Shown here: positions 1 to 15,516 of the stretch, in pieces
Layout: the number at the start of each line of letters is the position of its first letter
Position numbering within the stretch: position 1 is the stretch's first letter
NCBI GenBank assembly: GCA_004352715.1
Contig: SCFE01000006.1
Coordinates: forward strand, 3,111,011-3,175,010
Reading direction: 5' to 3'
DNA length: 64,000 bases
From: Hofstenia miamia
Lineage: Eukaryota > Xenacoelomorpha > Acoela
The notes under the pieces: model-generated
Seen by the model: the letters and a program-made list of their open reading frames with translations, nothing else
Told to the model about the DNA's origin: nothing
Database searches by the model: none
Position numbers and translations under genes: made by a program

Positions 1-67
1 TATATATATATATATATAATAGATTCAATGTACATCAAACAAATGATTTTAAGAATTATGATCTTTT

Positions 68-108
<41 letters not shown>

Positions 109-977
109 ATAATGATTCAGAGTCCATAAGTCCATCCCATGCTCGTATAGCAATAGAAGGTGGCTGTACACTTTTGTCCATGCCTTGTACGGATAACACC
201 CCATGTGATACAATAATAAATATTCGTCAAAAAACCCATCAAACTTTTGTTTTTGATACAATTGTTATTTGACATGTATGTCTTTGCGTTATAAATTTAT
301 CATCCCGATATTTTAGATTAGATTTTGACTGGGTGGGCTTGCAGCTTAGCAAGTACTTATTGAAAATTTAATATCCCGAAGTGATTTAGTGAGATAATGA
401 CAGGGAAATGAATCGGCCTCGTGCTGTTCTATTTTTTAAAGTTGGAGCAAATATTGCTTTAATGTGTGATATTTTTTAAACCTGCTTTATTTAAAAAATA
501 TTTTATTTCCAATTTTAAAGAAATTTAAACCTTTAATCGAAAGAGAAAAAGGAGATAGGTTCTTATTTTCCTAGCATTTGATTATCAAAATAATATTTCG
601 AATCCTTTAATATCAAAAAGGCACGTAAGATATGTTTTTGTAACAAATATATAGATTTAAATTCACATATTATGCATGCAGTCTGTGTCATGATGTTGTC
701 TATAGTCGTACAAACGAACAATATACGTAGCTACAAACTCAAAATTTTTTAAGAAAAAATTAGGCACTTTTATGTTGAAATTGAATATTTTACCCGCTCT
801 TAAAATACATTTTGTTCGTCTTTATTAGTATCTAGAATGTACCACTTCTCAAATATGTAAATTGAACCTTAAAACTACTGTGTTATATTTGTAATGCAGA
901 TCAAATATTGTAAATTTATACACAGAGAACAAAAGTGTGAATAGTTTAATGCATTAATAGGCAATGTTCCACTTTTG

Positions 978-1018
<41 letters not shown>

Positions 1019-3422
1019 AATACCGGTATCCTTCTTTTCAAAATGCGATATATACATCCTCTTCACATTTCTGTGTTGCTTTTTGTGTGAACTATTTCTT
1101 CAAATACATTGTCAATACAATTTGTTCACACACATGGATATCTCTGATTGTTTATTGTCTTTGGTGAGTCACAAAGCTAATATTTTTGGTTTAAAATTGT
1201 TTTCCCATAAGGTTTGATTGGCTTATCTAGTGGCGTGTTTGGTGGAGGTGATACACTTATTGTTAAGTAATTCGTCATATACATTTGAAAGAAAATCACT
1301 CCCTTTATTTTATAATTTATTATGGGTTATAAAACCAAACATGAATCAAATGGAGTTTCTACTAGTAGAAATAGTATTTTACTTAACATTAAGATGCTCA
1401 GTTTTATGTTGGGGAAACAACAAATTGTGATTCATGCCCTTAGTAATTAATGAATATTTTTGCCACAATATATTCCATTTCTTAATTAGCATATCCAAGT
1501 TCCCTAAGCCCAAAAATTTCTTCTGAAGTGTTATTTTCAATGCTTTTTGCATTTTACATAAATCTCGATATCTACAGCCATCATCAATATATTTTGCACC
1601 CAGCATTAAGAAGAAGAGAAAATAGTAATAATTAATTATTACCTTTTATGCTAATGAATTGATGCTGCTTCCATACAAAATACAAGAAATGATAGAAAAA
1701 TATTGAGATGCCTTATCAAAATTGGCGGGGGTATGATATGTTGGATACATTTACACATGCAATGAAACTACAATTATTCAGTTGAGAAATACATATACCT
1801 AAAAATTATATGAAAGAAATACGTATTTGCAAAAAGGATATGTTTGTGAAGCTTAACATTGTTCAGGAAAACTGCATTCTGCCTTAATCCCAATTGATTT
1901 TCTTGAATGTGCTACTGACAAGAGTCAAAACTTGCAAAATTAAATACAAAAAAATATATTATAAAAATCAGAAACAGCAAAATTAATAAACACAAAATAT
2001 GATTATGAGACAAGTGTGTTTGCATGTGAATGTTGTTGTAGGTGTTCAATATTATATTTATGTTTCGAATAAATGAAGTGTGTTACTGCCTTCAAATGTA
2101 TGCTTCATTAAATTAATAAATAGATACCAAATTTATTTCAACAAAGAGGATGTCTTATTTCTAGAAAATATTCAAATTGCAAGACACAAATTGACATTTC
2201 AATTCATGTATTATCAAATACAAGGATGTTTATTCAAAACTTATTTAGCCATTTTTGGTATGGGGTAAATGAATTCTTAATATAGAAAAGCGTGCTATCA
2301 TTACAATTGGCAAATTTAAAATGCAAAGAGTACAAACGAAATTGTCCCCATTCATTAATTTAGAAAGATAATTAATTATTTTAGCGCTCCAAAATATTTA
2401 GAAGTAATTAGTTATGAAAAGGGGTTTAAGAGCAACTGTCCCAAAAACTTTGAGAAAGATGCGAAAATTTCCAGTTAAGAGAACGTCAAAGTAATTATGA
2501 GTTCATACTTCTCCAATAAGTAAAGTAACGTACAAAATTGGTTTGTAGATGTAACTCAAATCTTACAATAAATAATAGTGCTATAACGATTGATTTAAAA
2601 AACAATTTTCGAGAAAAACGGATATTTCAATTGTTGAAAATTGGTTTGTTTTTTTAGTAATTTTGTAATGAAAGCTTCTATAAGTAAAGAGAGATATTGC
2701 TGTATATTTGTATTTGGATATCCAAAGTTATGGAATGTACTTGGTCTATGACATTCCATAAATGAGATAACTCACAGTGGGTAATCCCTTTGGGAGCTGG
2801 GATCTCTAAGCTAACATATTAATTGAAATATTTCTTCTTTAGAATTCATTATGTGAATAAGAGAGTTTCTAAACTTGATATATTTTGTTTTTTTTCAATC
2901 GATTAAAATGCTAAGTTCATGTTATTTGATTAATCTTTCCCATTAATTTCGACTGTAAGTTACAAGGAGATCTAGGGACGAAGACAAATAGGACTGTAAC
3001 GGGACAAAATTTGCTTTCAGCATGTAGGTCTAAAATATCTTCTTCTGCAAAACTTTATTCGGCATGTAAAACTCATCATTTTTTATAGACATATTTGAAA
3101 CGTGTATATCTCTTTTTTGCTCCTTGAATAATATCCTTATGAACTTTTGCAGAATGCATAAATCTCAATTAAGTATAGCCGCCGTACGCACTGATGCAGT
3201 TCTGTGTTTGACAGCAATCAGTAGCCAGCATAATTATATAGAAAAATGCCAAATCCAAATATTTTTTACTTTAAATTATTGATTATTGCATCAGTGGGAT
3301 AAGAATGGTAATAAAATTAACTTCATCGTTCACAATATAATATTGACTGTAAGTGAACATTGATCATTTTCATAATTTTTGAAGCCTAACGAGTTTTTAG
3401 AAGTTAGTGAATTGTTTTCTAG
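1..3422. other. Upstream region, no gene recognised
   Basis: AT-rich with (TA)n and (AAC)n tracts. A GAD 5' exon and promoter may lie here or upstream of the window. I could not identify a convincing first exon with ATG and a donor that fits the acceptor at 3421-3422. Confidence 0.6.
68..107. repeat. (AAC)n microsatellite
   Basis: About thirteen uninterrupted AAC units. Read on the other strand it produces a poly-leucine frame that is not a gene. Confidence 0.98.
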
Positions 3423-3648
3423 GTATTATTTGAAAATCAACCGGAAGAAAAGGGAGAAGAAGAAATTAAGCGCCGATCAGTTCTTCGTAAAATGAAGAGC
3501 TGTTCCAGCAAATATGATGATGTGTTTGGCACGAGAAATGATTTACGTCGACAATTGAGCCAGGCTAATCAGATGCTTGAAGAAACTAACATTGCAAGAA
3601 GACGATTGGACAAGTTAAATATTGATTTCAGCAAGAAATATGCAAAAG
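3423..3648 (+). CDS. GAD: GAD exon 1 of this window (variable N-terminus)
   Basis: Preceded by the acceptor-like TTGTTTTCTAG and followed by GTATGA. Encodes a lysine/arginine/glutamate/glutamine-rich segment ending IDFSKKYAK plus one base. Joined to the next exon it gives KKYAKELLPNE, which matches the position of the YAFLHATDLLP stretch of vertebrate GADs. That join is the main reason for placing this exon in the gene. An in-frame TAG lies at 3420-3422, so either this is an internal exon or translation starts at the ATG at 3492. Confidence 0.75.
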
Positions 3649-3802
3649 GTATGAATTATTTATGATAAAAATATTCAAATTTCTGAATTTTGCAGATAGT
3701 GGACTAAAGTGCTAAAGAATTTCATTTATGACTTTGCAAGCATCAAATGTTGTCCAGCTATTAGATTAACGATACTTAAAACGAAAAATTATTTTGTATT
3801 TC

Positions 3803-3834
<32 letters not shown>

Positions 3835-5435
3835 AGTTGTAGTTTGTAAATATAATACGCATCAGCACTTGTGTGTCTCATGAGCAGGCTTGAGTACCAT
3901 TCGCATCAGCACTTGTGTGTCTCATGAGCAGGCTTGAGTCCATTGGTCTTGAAGAGATACCAAACATCCAAATCTAGTAAATGAATGGTAAACGGGTTGA
4001 TTCAATTTATATATGAAGGTAAAAATAAAATATCCAGTCTTTCTAAAAGTAAAATAACGCTTGCAATGTCTTAAGCTTAATCTTTCCTGAAATTAAACAT
4101 TTTTCTTGTTTAATATAATAATATATTCTTTTAACAATAGGATTTTGTAAAAATTTGCAGGTAGTCCAATGATTCAAATATTGTTGTAAGCAAAAATTCT
4201 GACCGATTTGCCACTCTAACATGCGCTAGTATAGTAATAACAAACACTGAATATTATACATAAGCGATTATTTTATGCATTGCAACTATGTATTATTTAG
4301 TTTTGCAAAGCTACAACATACCGATAAGCAGGGTCAGAAGATATTTAGTGATTTTAGTGAATTCTCTATTTGTCATTTACTTGTGAAAATACGAGAAATT
4401 TTCAAAATATCATTTTTCATGGTTTCTAGGTCCTTAAAAATCTTTCTAAGATTCACTAAATGATTTCCTATTTCACTAAACCATTCACTAAACATTCCTG
4501 TTTTAATGAATCATCAACGAATTACTGTCTGTCATGTCACATGACTCAAGCATTTAAGCATTTTATTTTCCAATGTTCCAAAGTTTTGTAGAATTATTAG
4601 TACATTTTTTCATGGACATTGTTATCTTTATTTCCAGAAAAAGTAAATATCATAAAAATTTAGTAAACTAAACATTTATGGTTGTTTGTTGTTACATTCA
4701 ATGACTAGCTTCCAATTAGTAGCCAAAGTACGTTAAATCCAATATTTTTTCAACAATGTCACTTGATCAAAATTGTAGAATAGAGGCTAAGGAGTAGGGT
4801 TGGCTGGGAGAGATGGATTCCCTTTAAAAAATGTCCAATGTGGCCCGTATTTTTGCATCAAATCTTTTTGATACTAAGAAATTTTAGCTTTGTATAGGAA
4901 CGACTTTAGTTGTTCAGCCCTCCGATAAAAATATTGTTCCTTAGCTCTGTAGAATACTACCAATTCACAGTCTTAAGCAGTAGAAAAGTTGGAGTTCGTC
5001 ATTACACTTAAACTTAGGACAGAATTTCTTATCATTTTGAAAAATCCCTGTTTGTATTTACCTAATTTTTGAAATCCAAAGAACAAAAGAATGATCTATG
5101 TGTTTCAAAAGAGCAGCTTAATATATTATTAATTAAGCGTAATCAATCACAATTGGGCCATTGTCCTCAAGTCGTAGCATCTGTCTATTTGTGACGCACT
5201 TGATATTGGTATTGAATTAAATAAAAATTTAAAGAAGACACTGCTAAATTTAAATGTAGAATTCCTTTAGGCATCGGTGAACATCACGAATATAAATTTC
5301 GTCAGAATATATATTCAGTGAATTAACAAGACAAAAACTATTTTTCATCGAAGTGGGTAGGACAATCACGGTGTGTGATTCATTAAAACGTCATTTTTAA
5401 CCTTCACGTTCCTAGAAAATTTCATATTATGTTGG

Positions 5436-5466
<31 letters not shown>

Positions 5467-5639
5467 NNNNNNNNNNNNNNNNNNNNNNNNNNNNNNNNNN
5501 NNNNNNNNNNNNNNNNNNNNNNNNNNNNNNNNNNNNNNNNNNNNNNNNNNNNNNNNNNNNNNNNNNNNNNNNNNNNNNNNNNNNNNNNNNNNNNNNNNNN
5601 NNNNNNNNNNNNNNNNNNNNNNNNNNNNNNNNNNNNNNN

Positions 5640-5671
<32 letters not shown>

Positions 5672-7818
5672 GTGTGGAGAATCTCAAAAATCATTACAAT
5701 TTTTTAAGGATACGATTTGATTTTGGAAAAATTGCAAATTAAGCTTTTGAATCTAAACATATTTGAACCACAACCTATTGAAAACGTTCTAGGACTGCAT
5801 CTGCTTAAAAATCTCGAAATCACAAATTAGGTCTAACTTTTGAAAGGCTATTAAAATAGTTTCAAATCTTCCTACAACCATACATACTATTGGTAGATTT
5901 ACGACTTAATGGGAACGAATCTTAAAATACACTGCATTGTGGTTATTGTTGATGACTTTTAACTCTAATTGAGCATATTGTTTGCCTTTCATTATCAAGA
6001 GTAATCGATACAATATTATAAACACACTAGAAAAAATCCTATGAAAAATTCACGCATGGATTTTATAATTGATCTTCACTGGCTTTAACTTCCAGGGAGA
6101 ATTGGATATCTAACGCATAATTTTTCCAGCAAACTTTGCAATTAGAAAAAGCTAACCTTCAAGGTAAAGACTGATTTCTGTATTACTCTTAGTTATATAA
6201 TTGTCTGTTGCCAGATAATTGACCTTATGTTAAGCAAGTTTGTGATTAATCGCAAATAATTGGGCATCTGGTTGGTTTTAAATCAAAGGTTTGCTACTAG
6301 TATCTATCTAGAAATTTATAGCACACCATTGTTTTATCCAAAAGCTAAAAGAATATTTGAAATGTCATTGGAGCTTAGAACTTGTTGATATATTGAGGTG
6401 TATAGGTAAAATCAAGCTGCTTAGGAGGTTATTAAGCTCATGGAAGATATTGCAAGTCAGCATCAAAGCACAAATACACAAATACATAAAACAATAGATA
6501 AATGGTAAATTCGCTTCAATTTCACAACATTAAATTTAAGAACTGGCATTCTTTTTTGTTTATAAAATACCGGTAGGCCTGCATAGCATTACTATAAAAT
6601 CACAAAATGGAGGGGCAAGACGTTTTTTATGTTTAGTATTTTTTTGTGTTCTTTAAGCATATTTTATAATTTCTAAACGTTTAGGAAATAAAGCTTTTGC
6701 AAATTTACAAAAACCTATTTTAGGAATAGCCTATATATATATATATATATATACGAAAATTATATATATACATACATATAAACATATATATTTATAAATA
6801 TGTTTATATATATATATATACATATATATACATATATATATATTTGATAAAGATTAATTTTTATTACTTTGAATTGAATCTCAACATTTATTTTTGCAAT
6901 AAATATGTAAAACTTTATTATGATCAAATAATAGATCGTTGACAAATAGAATCTATATAATGATCGATGTAAACCCGCACTTGATGCACTTAGTACTTTG
7001 AATGTTATAATTAAGATAGTCACCGTCGCATAGGAAATAAGATGAAATTAAAATTTCAACGAAAGATATTTTGTCATTCTTAAGCGGATGATACTCTGTT
7101 AAACTACCTTTAAAGAAAGCAATTAATCTTAATTATTCCGCAAGCAAGTCACAGTGATACACTAGGATAGGGCTGCTGCCCCTAAGCCGTACATATGAAA
7201 ATAGGTCCGTTGGTTTTCCGTGGTCGTTTTGCTATGTCCGTTATGCCTGTAGTGAATATTATTTAACTAAAATACAGTAGCTGGACCCAACAAGAAAAGC
7301 TTAAATCTTCAAGCGTGCTATTTTGCATGGATACTTAAACGGTCACAACTATCCTTAATGAAGTTTACGTCAAAAATCAAATTAAGTACTTTTGTTGACA
7401 TCAGTGAGAAGTTGAATTTACAATTATAAAGTCAAAACTAAGTACCGTTTCTAATAGATTTATCAACAAATTTTCGTCAATTCATTGACAAATCTTGCAT
7501 CAAACCTTATGATCATAATCTGGAAATAATTAAATTGGAACTCCACTGCGATGCTTGTATGACATTGTAAAACGCGTAAATTTCATTAATTGGTCTTCTG
7601 AAGTTCAACCATCTACGTTTCGCGAGTTACAATATAATATACATAAGTACTATATTATTTTAATCCAACATATCAGAACATGACAGTGAAATGGAACTCT
7701 TCAAAATTTACTAACACTATTAATTTTATGTGGCTTAATGTAACATTTTATGTATTATGTTTTAATTTTTGCTATAAATCAAAATGAAAGCTAGTTTTAC
7801 ACGAAATATACATACATA

Positions 7819-7910
<92 letters not shown>

Positions 7911-10900
7911 AATTCTCTCATGCCCCAAAAATCTTTCCTAATTAAAATTTTTAAACTCAATCTTGATATTATTAAATTATTTATTTCTTAACAAGTTGTT
8001 AGCAACCATACGCCAATACAACGATTCTATAGGTAGAATTGCCAAAGTTACCCTGCATGCCAATGTTACGGTATTCGTTAGAGTTATATTGCATCCTGGA
8101 ATTTAAATGGGTCAGAATTAACATTGTTAACAGAAGGAAACTATTCCAATAACATTGACAATGACATCCTAGCCTGTCAGAATGAATAAAACAAAGTAGA
8201 GTGGTTAGCACATAATAATCCATTTTTCTAAAATTTTTGCCCTACAAGTTTGAATGTCCTTTCCAGTGTTAGAAAAATATTTATTTATATTTATGAAGTT
8301 TCTTAATTTCTAAAGCGTAGCCTTTGTTAAGATTATTAGTTAGTTTCATAAGAATTTGGAAGTAAAAATGCACATTCAAAAAACAGAGCAACTCACTTTA
8401 TAGCAAATTTAATGAGAGATTGCAGCAGGATAAATATAATTACTATTCTAATAGGACTGCTGTTGTCTCCTGAAAAACATTATTTTCTGAAACCTTAAAT
8501 TGTCATAGGGTTTTCTACTAAACTAAGTAAAATAATTTTGGCCGATAAAATTACCAACATTTTTTTGAATGGCGTGCAGACTATTAATTCACGGCCGGTA
8601 GTGTTTACAGATTATCGTAAAAATTTGAAACCCCTTGAATTTGAAAGCATTTGCGGTGTTCTTCATGTCAACCACACTTGCATAGACGTTAGCAGTTGGG
8701 AGAATTTTTTTGATATACGCTTAGAAACTAAAACGTTTCGCTTATCTTCTTTAAAAATTTTAATTTTGATTTAATGATTTTTGTTTATTTGCCATATTTC
8801 CCACTATTTTTTCATAATGGCCATTATTGCAATAATTTATCGCAACCATAATCACCATATCAATAATGGAATTTAAAGCTTCCATAACATTTTCATGACC
8901 ATATATTTCATCCATGTGCATGGTCGTAACCAAGATTATCTGATGGGCGAAATCCATTAGTTATCAAGTATTTAACCAAAACTTTCGAAAATATTGAAAA
9001 AATAGATCTTAGAAATGCCTTTCATGACGTTTTTGAGAAGAAAGTTACAACAATTGAGTTTAGAAATTATATTTTTATATGCTGATTTAGCTTTTAGCAT
9101 AGTTGTCCAGAAGATTTTGCCTGACCTTTCAGAGGCCTTTCCCTCCTAACCTCGGTGGCTACTGGCCTGGTTCACTGTAATAAACTATTCTGTCAAATTA
9201 GATTTGTTGAACATACGAGTGAATAATTTATTAATCATGCACACTCGCTTAAGTGTGTTATTAGGTTACATAGTACAGATTGCTTTGCAAATTTAAACAT
9301 TTATGTTTATATAAAGAACAAACTAAATTTAATAAATAAATTTCTAAATGTAATCAATCTTTAAAAGATGTCTTGTTTTTAAATTGTCATGTGACAATTT
9401 TGACAGATTCCCTCCTGCAATTTCTAATTGAAGTCTTGTTTGTTACTCAAGTGGTCAATAATAGTGATTACAAGATGTAAAAGCATTAAAATCAAATAAA
9501 ATTCAATCAATAATTTAGATAAAAAAATTACTATGATCTTATGGAATCACCTTTTCTAGACAGAAGCTCATTTTATAGTTTCTTAAAATTATTTTTAGCT
9601 GACATATTTGTTGCTTAAAGTATAAAAATAGTGCAAAACTCTATCTTGAATCCTTCAAAACATTTTTTGAATTTTTTAGTAATATTTTGTATCAAATTCA
9701 TTGTGTTTTATCATTTCCGAAGATTTTGTACATTTTTTAAACACCGTTATTAGTTTTTTCAAAGTGAATTATTAATATGTAGGTAATCTTGTTTTGAAAT
9801 TGAATTCCTTTATTCTATAACAGTATTTTTAACTTTAATATAAAAACCCCACAATTATTTAATGGTAATTACTTCATATTGTTCGAATATTATTGATTGT
9901 GCCAATTCAAAATAAATTTAATTTTTGAATTATTTTGAAAAATGAAGTAAACAACTTTGAAGTTTTTAATGCTTATATATATTTTCTATTTTTTTACTGT
10001 CATTAAATAGCATCGGCATTGGAAGTAATTGATTTACAAAATTTTAAGCATATCGAGACATCTTTTAAATTTATGACAAAATGAAAGTGCAAACTCTCAT
10101 GCACCCATACACCACTACAATATTTACAGAGCACTCAAGAATTCCATAGAATCTTTGTTTAAGTTATCCACTCCAAAATATTTTTGACAAGTTTCCGGAA
10201 TTTTTAAAGCTTCAGTAAATACTTCGGATTCAGCCTAAAGTGGAAGGTCATCCTATGAATACAAATTTTGAGTGATAATTCGAAATTATTTTTGCATGAA
10301 TGAGATTTTGGAAGTTGACAGATAGCGTGAGAAATCGTAGGAGTCAGGTATAGGAAGTGTTACTAGCGTGTACACTAATTGATTAACAAAAGGCTATGTC
10401 AATTTTGCTATCGGTGGTTCTCTTCTAGCTATTGTCCTTAATGATCTACGCTTCTGTAGTTCCTCTACATGCTGTTCTACTCATCTTCAGTGATGAAAGG
10501 CCGACGGCCACTCCTAATGATACTAGCATATTGGGTAAATCAAGGTGATTTAGCCAATTAATAAAACAACACTGACAGACAGCTACTGTCTCCATGGTGA
10601 CGGGAAGATTACTAGCTAGAAGTAGAGTTAAATTGATTTATTTCGAAATCTATTAAATTTGATTCCTTTTTCAAATTCAACTAACAATGTTAATAATACC
10701 GTACTAATAAACAAAAAATTCCGTCTCAGTTCAATTGACACATTCTACTCATTTATTAAAAGTATTTTTAATTATTAAACAACACCTTAGTGTTTGCATA
10801 CTTTACCAAGAGCATGGTTCAGAATTCGAACTATCTAGTACATTTTATATTAACAAACAATTTTTGCGGAAATATTTAAGAACTAAAAAATACTGTTTTA

Positions 10901-13900
10901 TGGAATATGCTATAAACCAAATTGTATTTAAAATAGTATAAATTCAATATAATGTTTATTACTTTATGCATTTTTTGTATAATATATTTATTTTCATTTA
11001 TAGCTAACTCTGCTATATTATGTGACATAGGTATTTCAAAAATGCCTTGAATCAACAGTCGGAACAAGAGGCAAAAAAGGCCCTTGCTGCCTATTTCCAA
11101 AAGGGAACAATAATGTTTGTTGCATATATTTTGTTTATATATACATGTTGATGTGCTTTATTTTTCATGACGATTGTTTGATGTGCGTGAGAAATTGTTT
11201 CCCCATTATAAAGATTGTGCCTGCCCACTGAGAATTCTTCCGGCGCCCCTGTTTTGAATATTATTGCTGACATAGAATTAAATATGACATTTTGACATAT
11301 TCTATGATATATTTCAATAGGACATGTTTCAACTGTCAGGGTAATAATTTTTAATAAATGAAAAATAGGCTTGCAACTGCCCAAATCTCACTTTGGTAAA
11401 TAATCATTGACTCTCAAAGGAAACAATGATATACATCAAAGATGGACGCGGGTGGGGGTGCGGTACAGTGCGGTATTGAATTTTAAATGCGTCGCGGGTT
11501 GTGGTAGGGTGCAAATTGACATTTTTTTGTTATGCAATACTAAACTAATACAATATAAATTATACTACGAAATCTATATAATATAGCATATTTGACATCA
11601 TTTACTCAATTAAACAAAATAAATGAAATTCAATTTGGTGATTGACATTTTTCGGCTTATTTATTTGTAATCAAAGGCGGAATTTTTCTAACAGACATGA
11701 GGGTGCATTGCGGTTGCGGGCCGGCCAACTGTGGCTGCAGTGAATGTGGTCATAAAAAATTACACTCACGCCCATCTATGATATAAATGAATATATAATT
11801 GAATAGTGAAATCTTATACATCAAATTTAAAGAATATATTTGAAGAGTATTTGTCATACCATTTTTTAGGATTTGTAGTCTTCACAATGGTTTAACTGAA
11901 GATATGCATGTTTCTGAATTCTCTGTGAAAATATCATGTATTAGGCGAATGGTAAATAGCTATATTTTACTATTCGTCGTATTCCATTAACAAAATGTTC
12001 AAGGGCTTCTATTTCCCGATACATTAAGTATAAAAAATACAATTAAATTTCTCTGACGTCACTAGCAACATTAAAAATAAATCTGCCTTAAAAGAATTAG
12101 TTTGCGCGCCTTTTAGATGTATTACTAATGCAGCAATTAAAGCCATGTCATATAATATGCAAAGTACGAGGATGGTCCCTACGGGGAAATAAACTCGGAA
12201 TTGTTTTGAGTGCATCCTAATCGGTAAACTACAAATATGAGACAGCTAAACTTTACGGTTTTTAGTTGATTTAATTCTACATAGTTCTAAGATATAAATT
12301 TTTTCTACGCTTATTCTTAAGGAATTCTTGAGCATTATACATTTGTGGAATTTTTCGATATATGGAAGACTATGGTTTTTATCTATTGCGGAAAGACTAA
12401 AAGCAATTTAGATATGCAAAAAATATTATAGTTCTCTATGTTATTCGAATTTTTTAATATGTACAGTTTTCCATCAATTACTCTTGTGCTTGTTAAAAAT
12501 TTGCGCTCACAGTGATTGTATCGCTTTGTAGAAAAACAGATATCTAAAGTTTTGAGGATCATGTGTAGTTAGATAATAACGCTGGCATTAATTCTAATAA
12601 TACAAAACAATTGAGAAATATTACTATTTTTCTTTAGAAAAGTTTCTCTAAACCTGTTGAGCGTCAATAGAAGCTTTAATGCATTCCAAATGTTGATGAT
12701 TTTTTTGAATGAGACCGAATTAGAGCATTACTTGTTTAGTGAATTTCTTTAATAATACGTGCAGAACAAATTCAGTGTTGATTTTCCAATGCGTGAGTAA
12801 ATTAAATTTTAATAAGCGTAAACAGAATCACCTGCCTCATAAAACATCGTTAATAAAGAACAAATAAAGAAGAACTATGGGCATTAAGTTCTTGAATTAT
12901 CAAGTATCATCAAGAATTATGCACAAAGTCTTTTGTTTGATTTTAAAATGCATTCTTCAGGAAGTTTACTTGAGTCTCTTTAACGTGAAAAATTCAAAAA
13001 CAACGTCTCTCCACTATTACCTGCGAAATGTTTTCGAAATTAGTTAAAGATTTTAAAACCAAGGATTAGTTCACTGAGCTCCCGTAACAGAGATGAATTA
13101 GAGCCTTTGAATTCAAAAATCCATTTCTTACGTAGGTGTTAAAATTTAATTATATACTTGAAAATACGTCACATTTGAGGCTTACTTCTTAAATAATAAC
13201 GTGGTTATTTAATCGATTTCTAATTAGTTCCGCAATCTGAATTCACTTGAATTCCGCCAGATGTCATTTAAAAATTTCCAATTAAGGAATAGTCCAAATT
13301 CAAAATTGTAATTAAATTCGATTACAAAGCATATTGGCATAATCGTTGTGTAATTGAAAAGAAGTCCTTGAAATGCATTATTTTATATATAATTATATGC
13401 TAAAAGAGACAGAAAACTTTCAGAACAGTTTTATAATTATATAAAATCAAGTAACAATTTAACAGAACTACCTAGTCAACTAAGTTTAGTTAGAATACAA
13501 ATTCTTAATATATATATATATATATGTCAGGCTTTATAATTTACTTAATTACTTGGAACAAAAAAATTGTAGTGAGGAAGTCAATGTAAAACTTTAATAA
13601 CCTTCGTGCTAATTCAAATATTTTCTACATGGTATGAATCAATGGTTTTTGGAAATTTTCTTTACACTTAAGTTGCTACTACTTAAAATAAATAATTTAC
13701 ATGAGCGAATAATGAAATTTATTTATGCGCGATGATTGAAGTAAACAAATTCAATATATTCACTCTCGGGTTGCAATATATGCAATCAGAAATTTTTGGT
13801 CTGTTCTTGCCCACAACTGGATTTCAATAAAATCATATACCTAACATAAAGACATTCAAATGATCACATCGCAATATACAACGTCATCTAAAGGTTTTTC

Positions 13901-15483
13901 TGAACCTATTGAGAGAAAAATTAAAGTATACATTTCATAGATGGAAATTACGCAATTATGAAATGAACTACATGTATTGTAGAAGTGCAATAATGGTAAA
14001 AATAATGTTGTGAATATATGAATTTCCTGCCTGATTGTGATAGAATCTTTAGCAAAAGTTGGATAAATGCGCATTAGCTATAAAAATTATCACAAGATTT
14101 ATATTTATTGTACCAGTGCTATTGTAGGCCTAACATAAAATTAACTAATTTATGATCTTTAAAATTTTATAATGCTCTTGAGAACAACACAATATTAAAA
14201 TCAAATTCCTTTATTTTAGAATGCTTTTTGGAACAGTTTTTGTTCACTAAAATATTTATCTAATATATATATATATANNNNNNNNNNNNNNNNNNNNNNN
14301 NNNNNNNNNNNNNNNNNNNNNNNNNNNNNNNNNNNNNNNNNNNNNNNNNNNNNNNNNNNNNNNNNNNNNNNNNNNNNNNNNNNNNNNNNNNNNNNNNNNN
14401 NNNNNNNNNNNNNNNNNNNNNNNNNNNNNNNNNNNNNNNNNNNNNNNNNNNNNNNNNNNNNNNNNNNNNNNNNNNNNNNNNNNNNNNNNNNNNNNNNNNN
14501 NNNNNNNNNNNNNNNNNNNNNNNNNNNNNNNNNNNNNNNNNNNNNNNNNNNNNNNNNNNNNNNNNNNNNNNNNNNNNNNNNNNNNNNNNNNNNNNNNNNN
14601 NNNNNNNNNNNNNNNNNNNNNNNNNNNNNNNNNNNNNNNNNNNNNNNNNNNNNNNNNNNNNNNNNNNNNNNNNNNNNNNNNNNNNNNNNNNNNNNNNNNN
14701 NNNNNNNNNNNNNNNNNNNNNNNNNNNNNNNNNNNNNNNNNNNNNNNNNNNNNNNNNNNNNNNNNNNNNNNNNNNNNNNNNNNNNNNNNNNNNNNNNNNN
14801 NNNNNNNNNNNNNNNNNNNNNNNNNNNNNNNNNNNNNNNNNNNNNNNNNNNNNNNNNNNNNNNNNNNNNNNNNNNNNNNNNNNNNNNNNNNNNNNNNNNN
14901 NNNNNNNNNNNNNNNNNNNNNNNNNNNNNNNNNNNNNNNNNNNNNNNNNNNNNNNNNNNNNNNNNNNNNNNNNNNNNNNNNNNNNNNNNNNNNNNNNNNN
15001 NNNNNNNNNNNNNNNNNNNNNNNNNNNNNNNNNNNNNNNNNNNNNNNNNNNNNNNNNNNNNNNNNNNNNNNNNNNNNNNNNNNNNNNNNNNNNNNNNNNN
15101 NNNNNNNNNNNNNNNNNNNNNNNNNNNNNNNNNNNNNNNNNNNNNNNNNNNNNNNNNNNNNNNNNNNNNNNNNNNNNNNNNNNNNNNNNNNNNNNNNNNN
15201 NNNNNNNNNNNNNNNNNNNNNNNNNNNNNNNNNNNNNNNNNNNNNNNNNNNNNNNNNNNNNNNNNNNNNNNNNNNNNCATTCAAGGTAAACTTATCCCAC
15301 CTGTAAAGCTTTTAAAGATGTGGATACCAACATACTAAGCTTATGCCAATAACTGCCTCATCTCGAACCAAACATTTTATTGAAAGTCGTTTCCATGGTA
15401 AACTGCCAGTTTACAATTTCTACCCAATAGAATACCTTATTTGTTAACACATTGTCGTTTAACTTATTTCGTAATTAAATTGA

Positions 15484-15516
<33 letters not shown>

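Noticed and set aside
49-261. Minus-strand frame with a poly-leucine run
   Set aside because: It is only the translation of the (AAC)n microsatellite with non-ATG start. No protein features.
8538-8774. 78-codon plus-strand frame in intron 1
   Set aside because: Starts with TTG, matches no family I know, has no clear splice sites and lies in repeat-poor AT-rich intron. Treated as chance.
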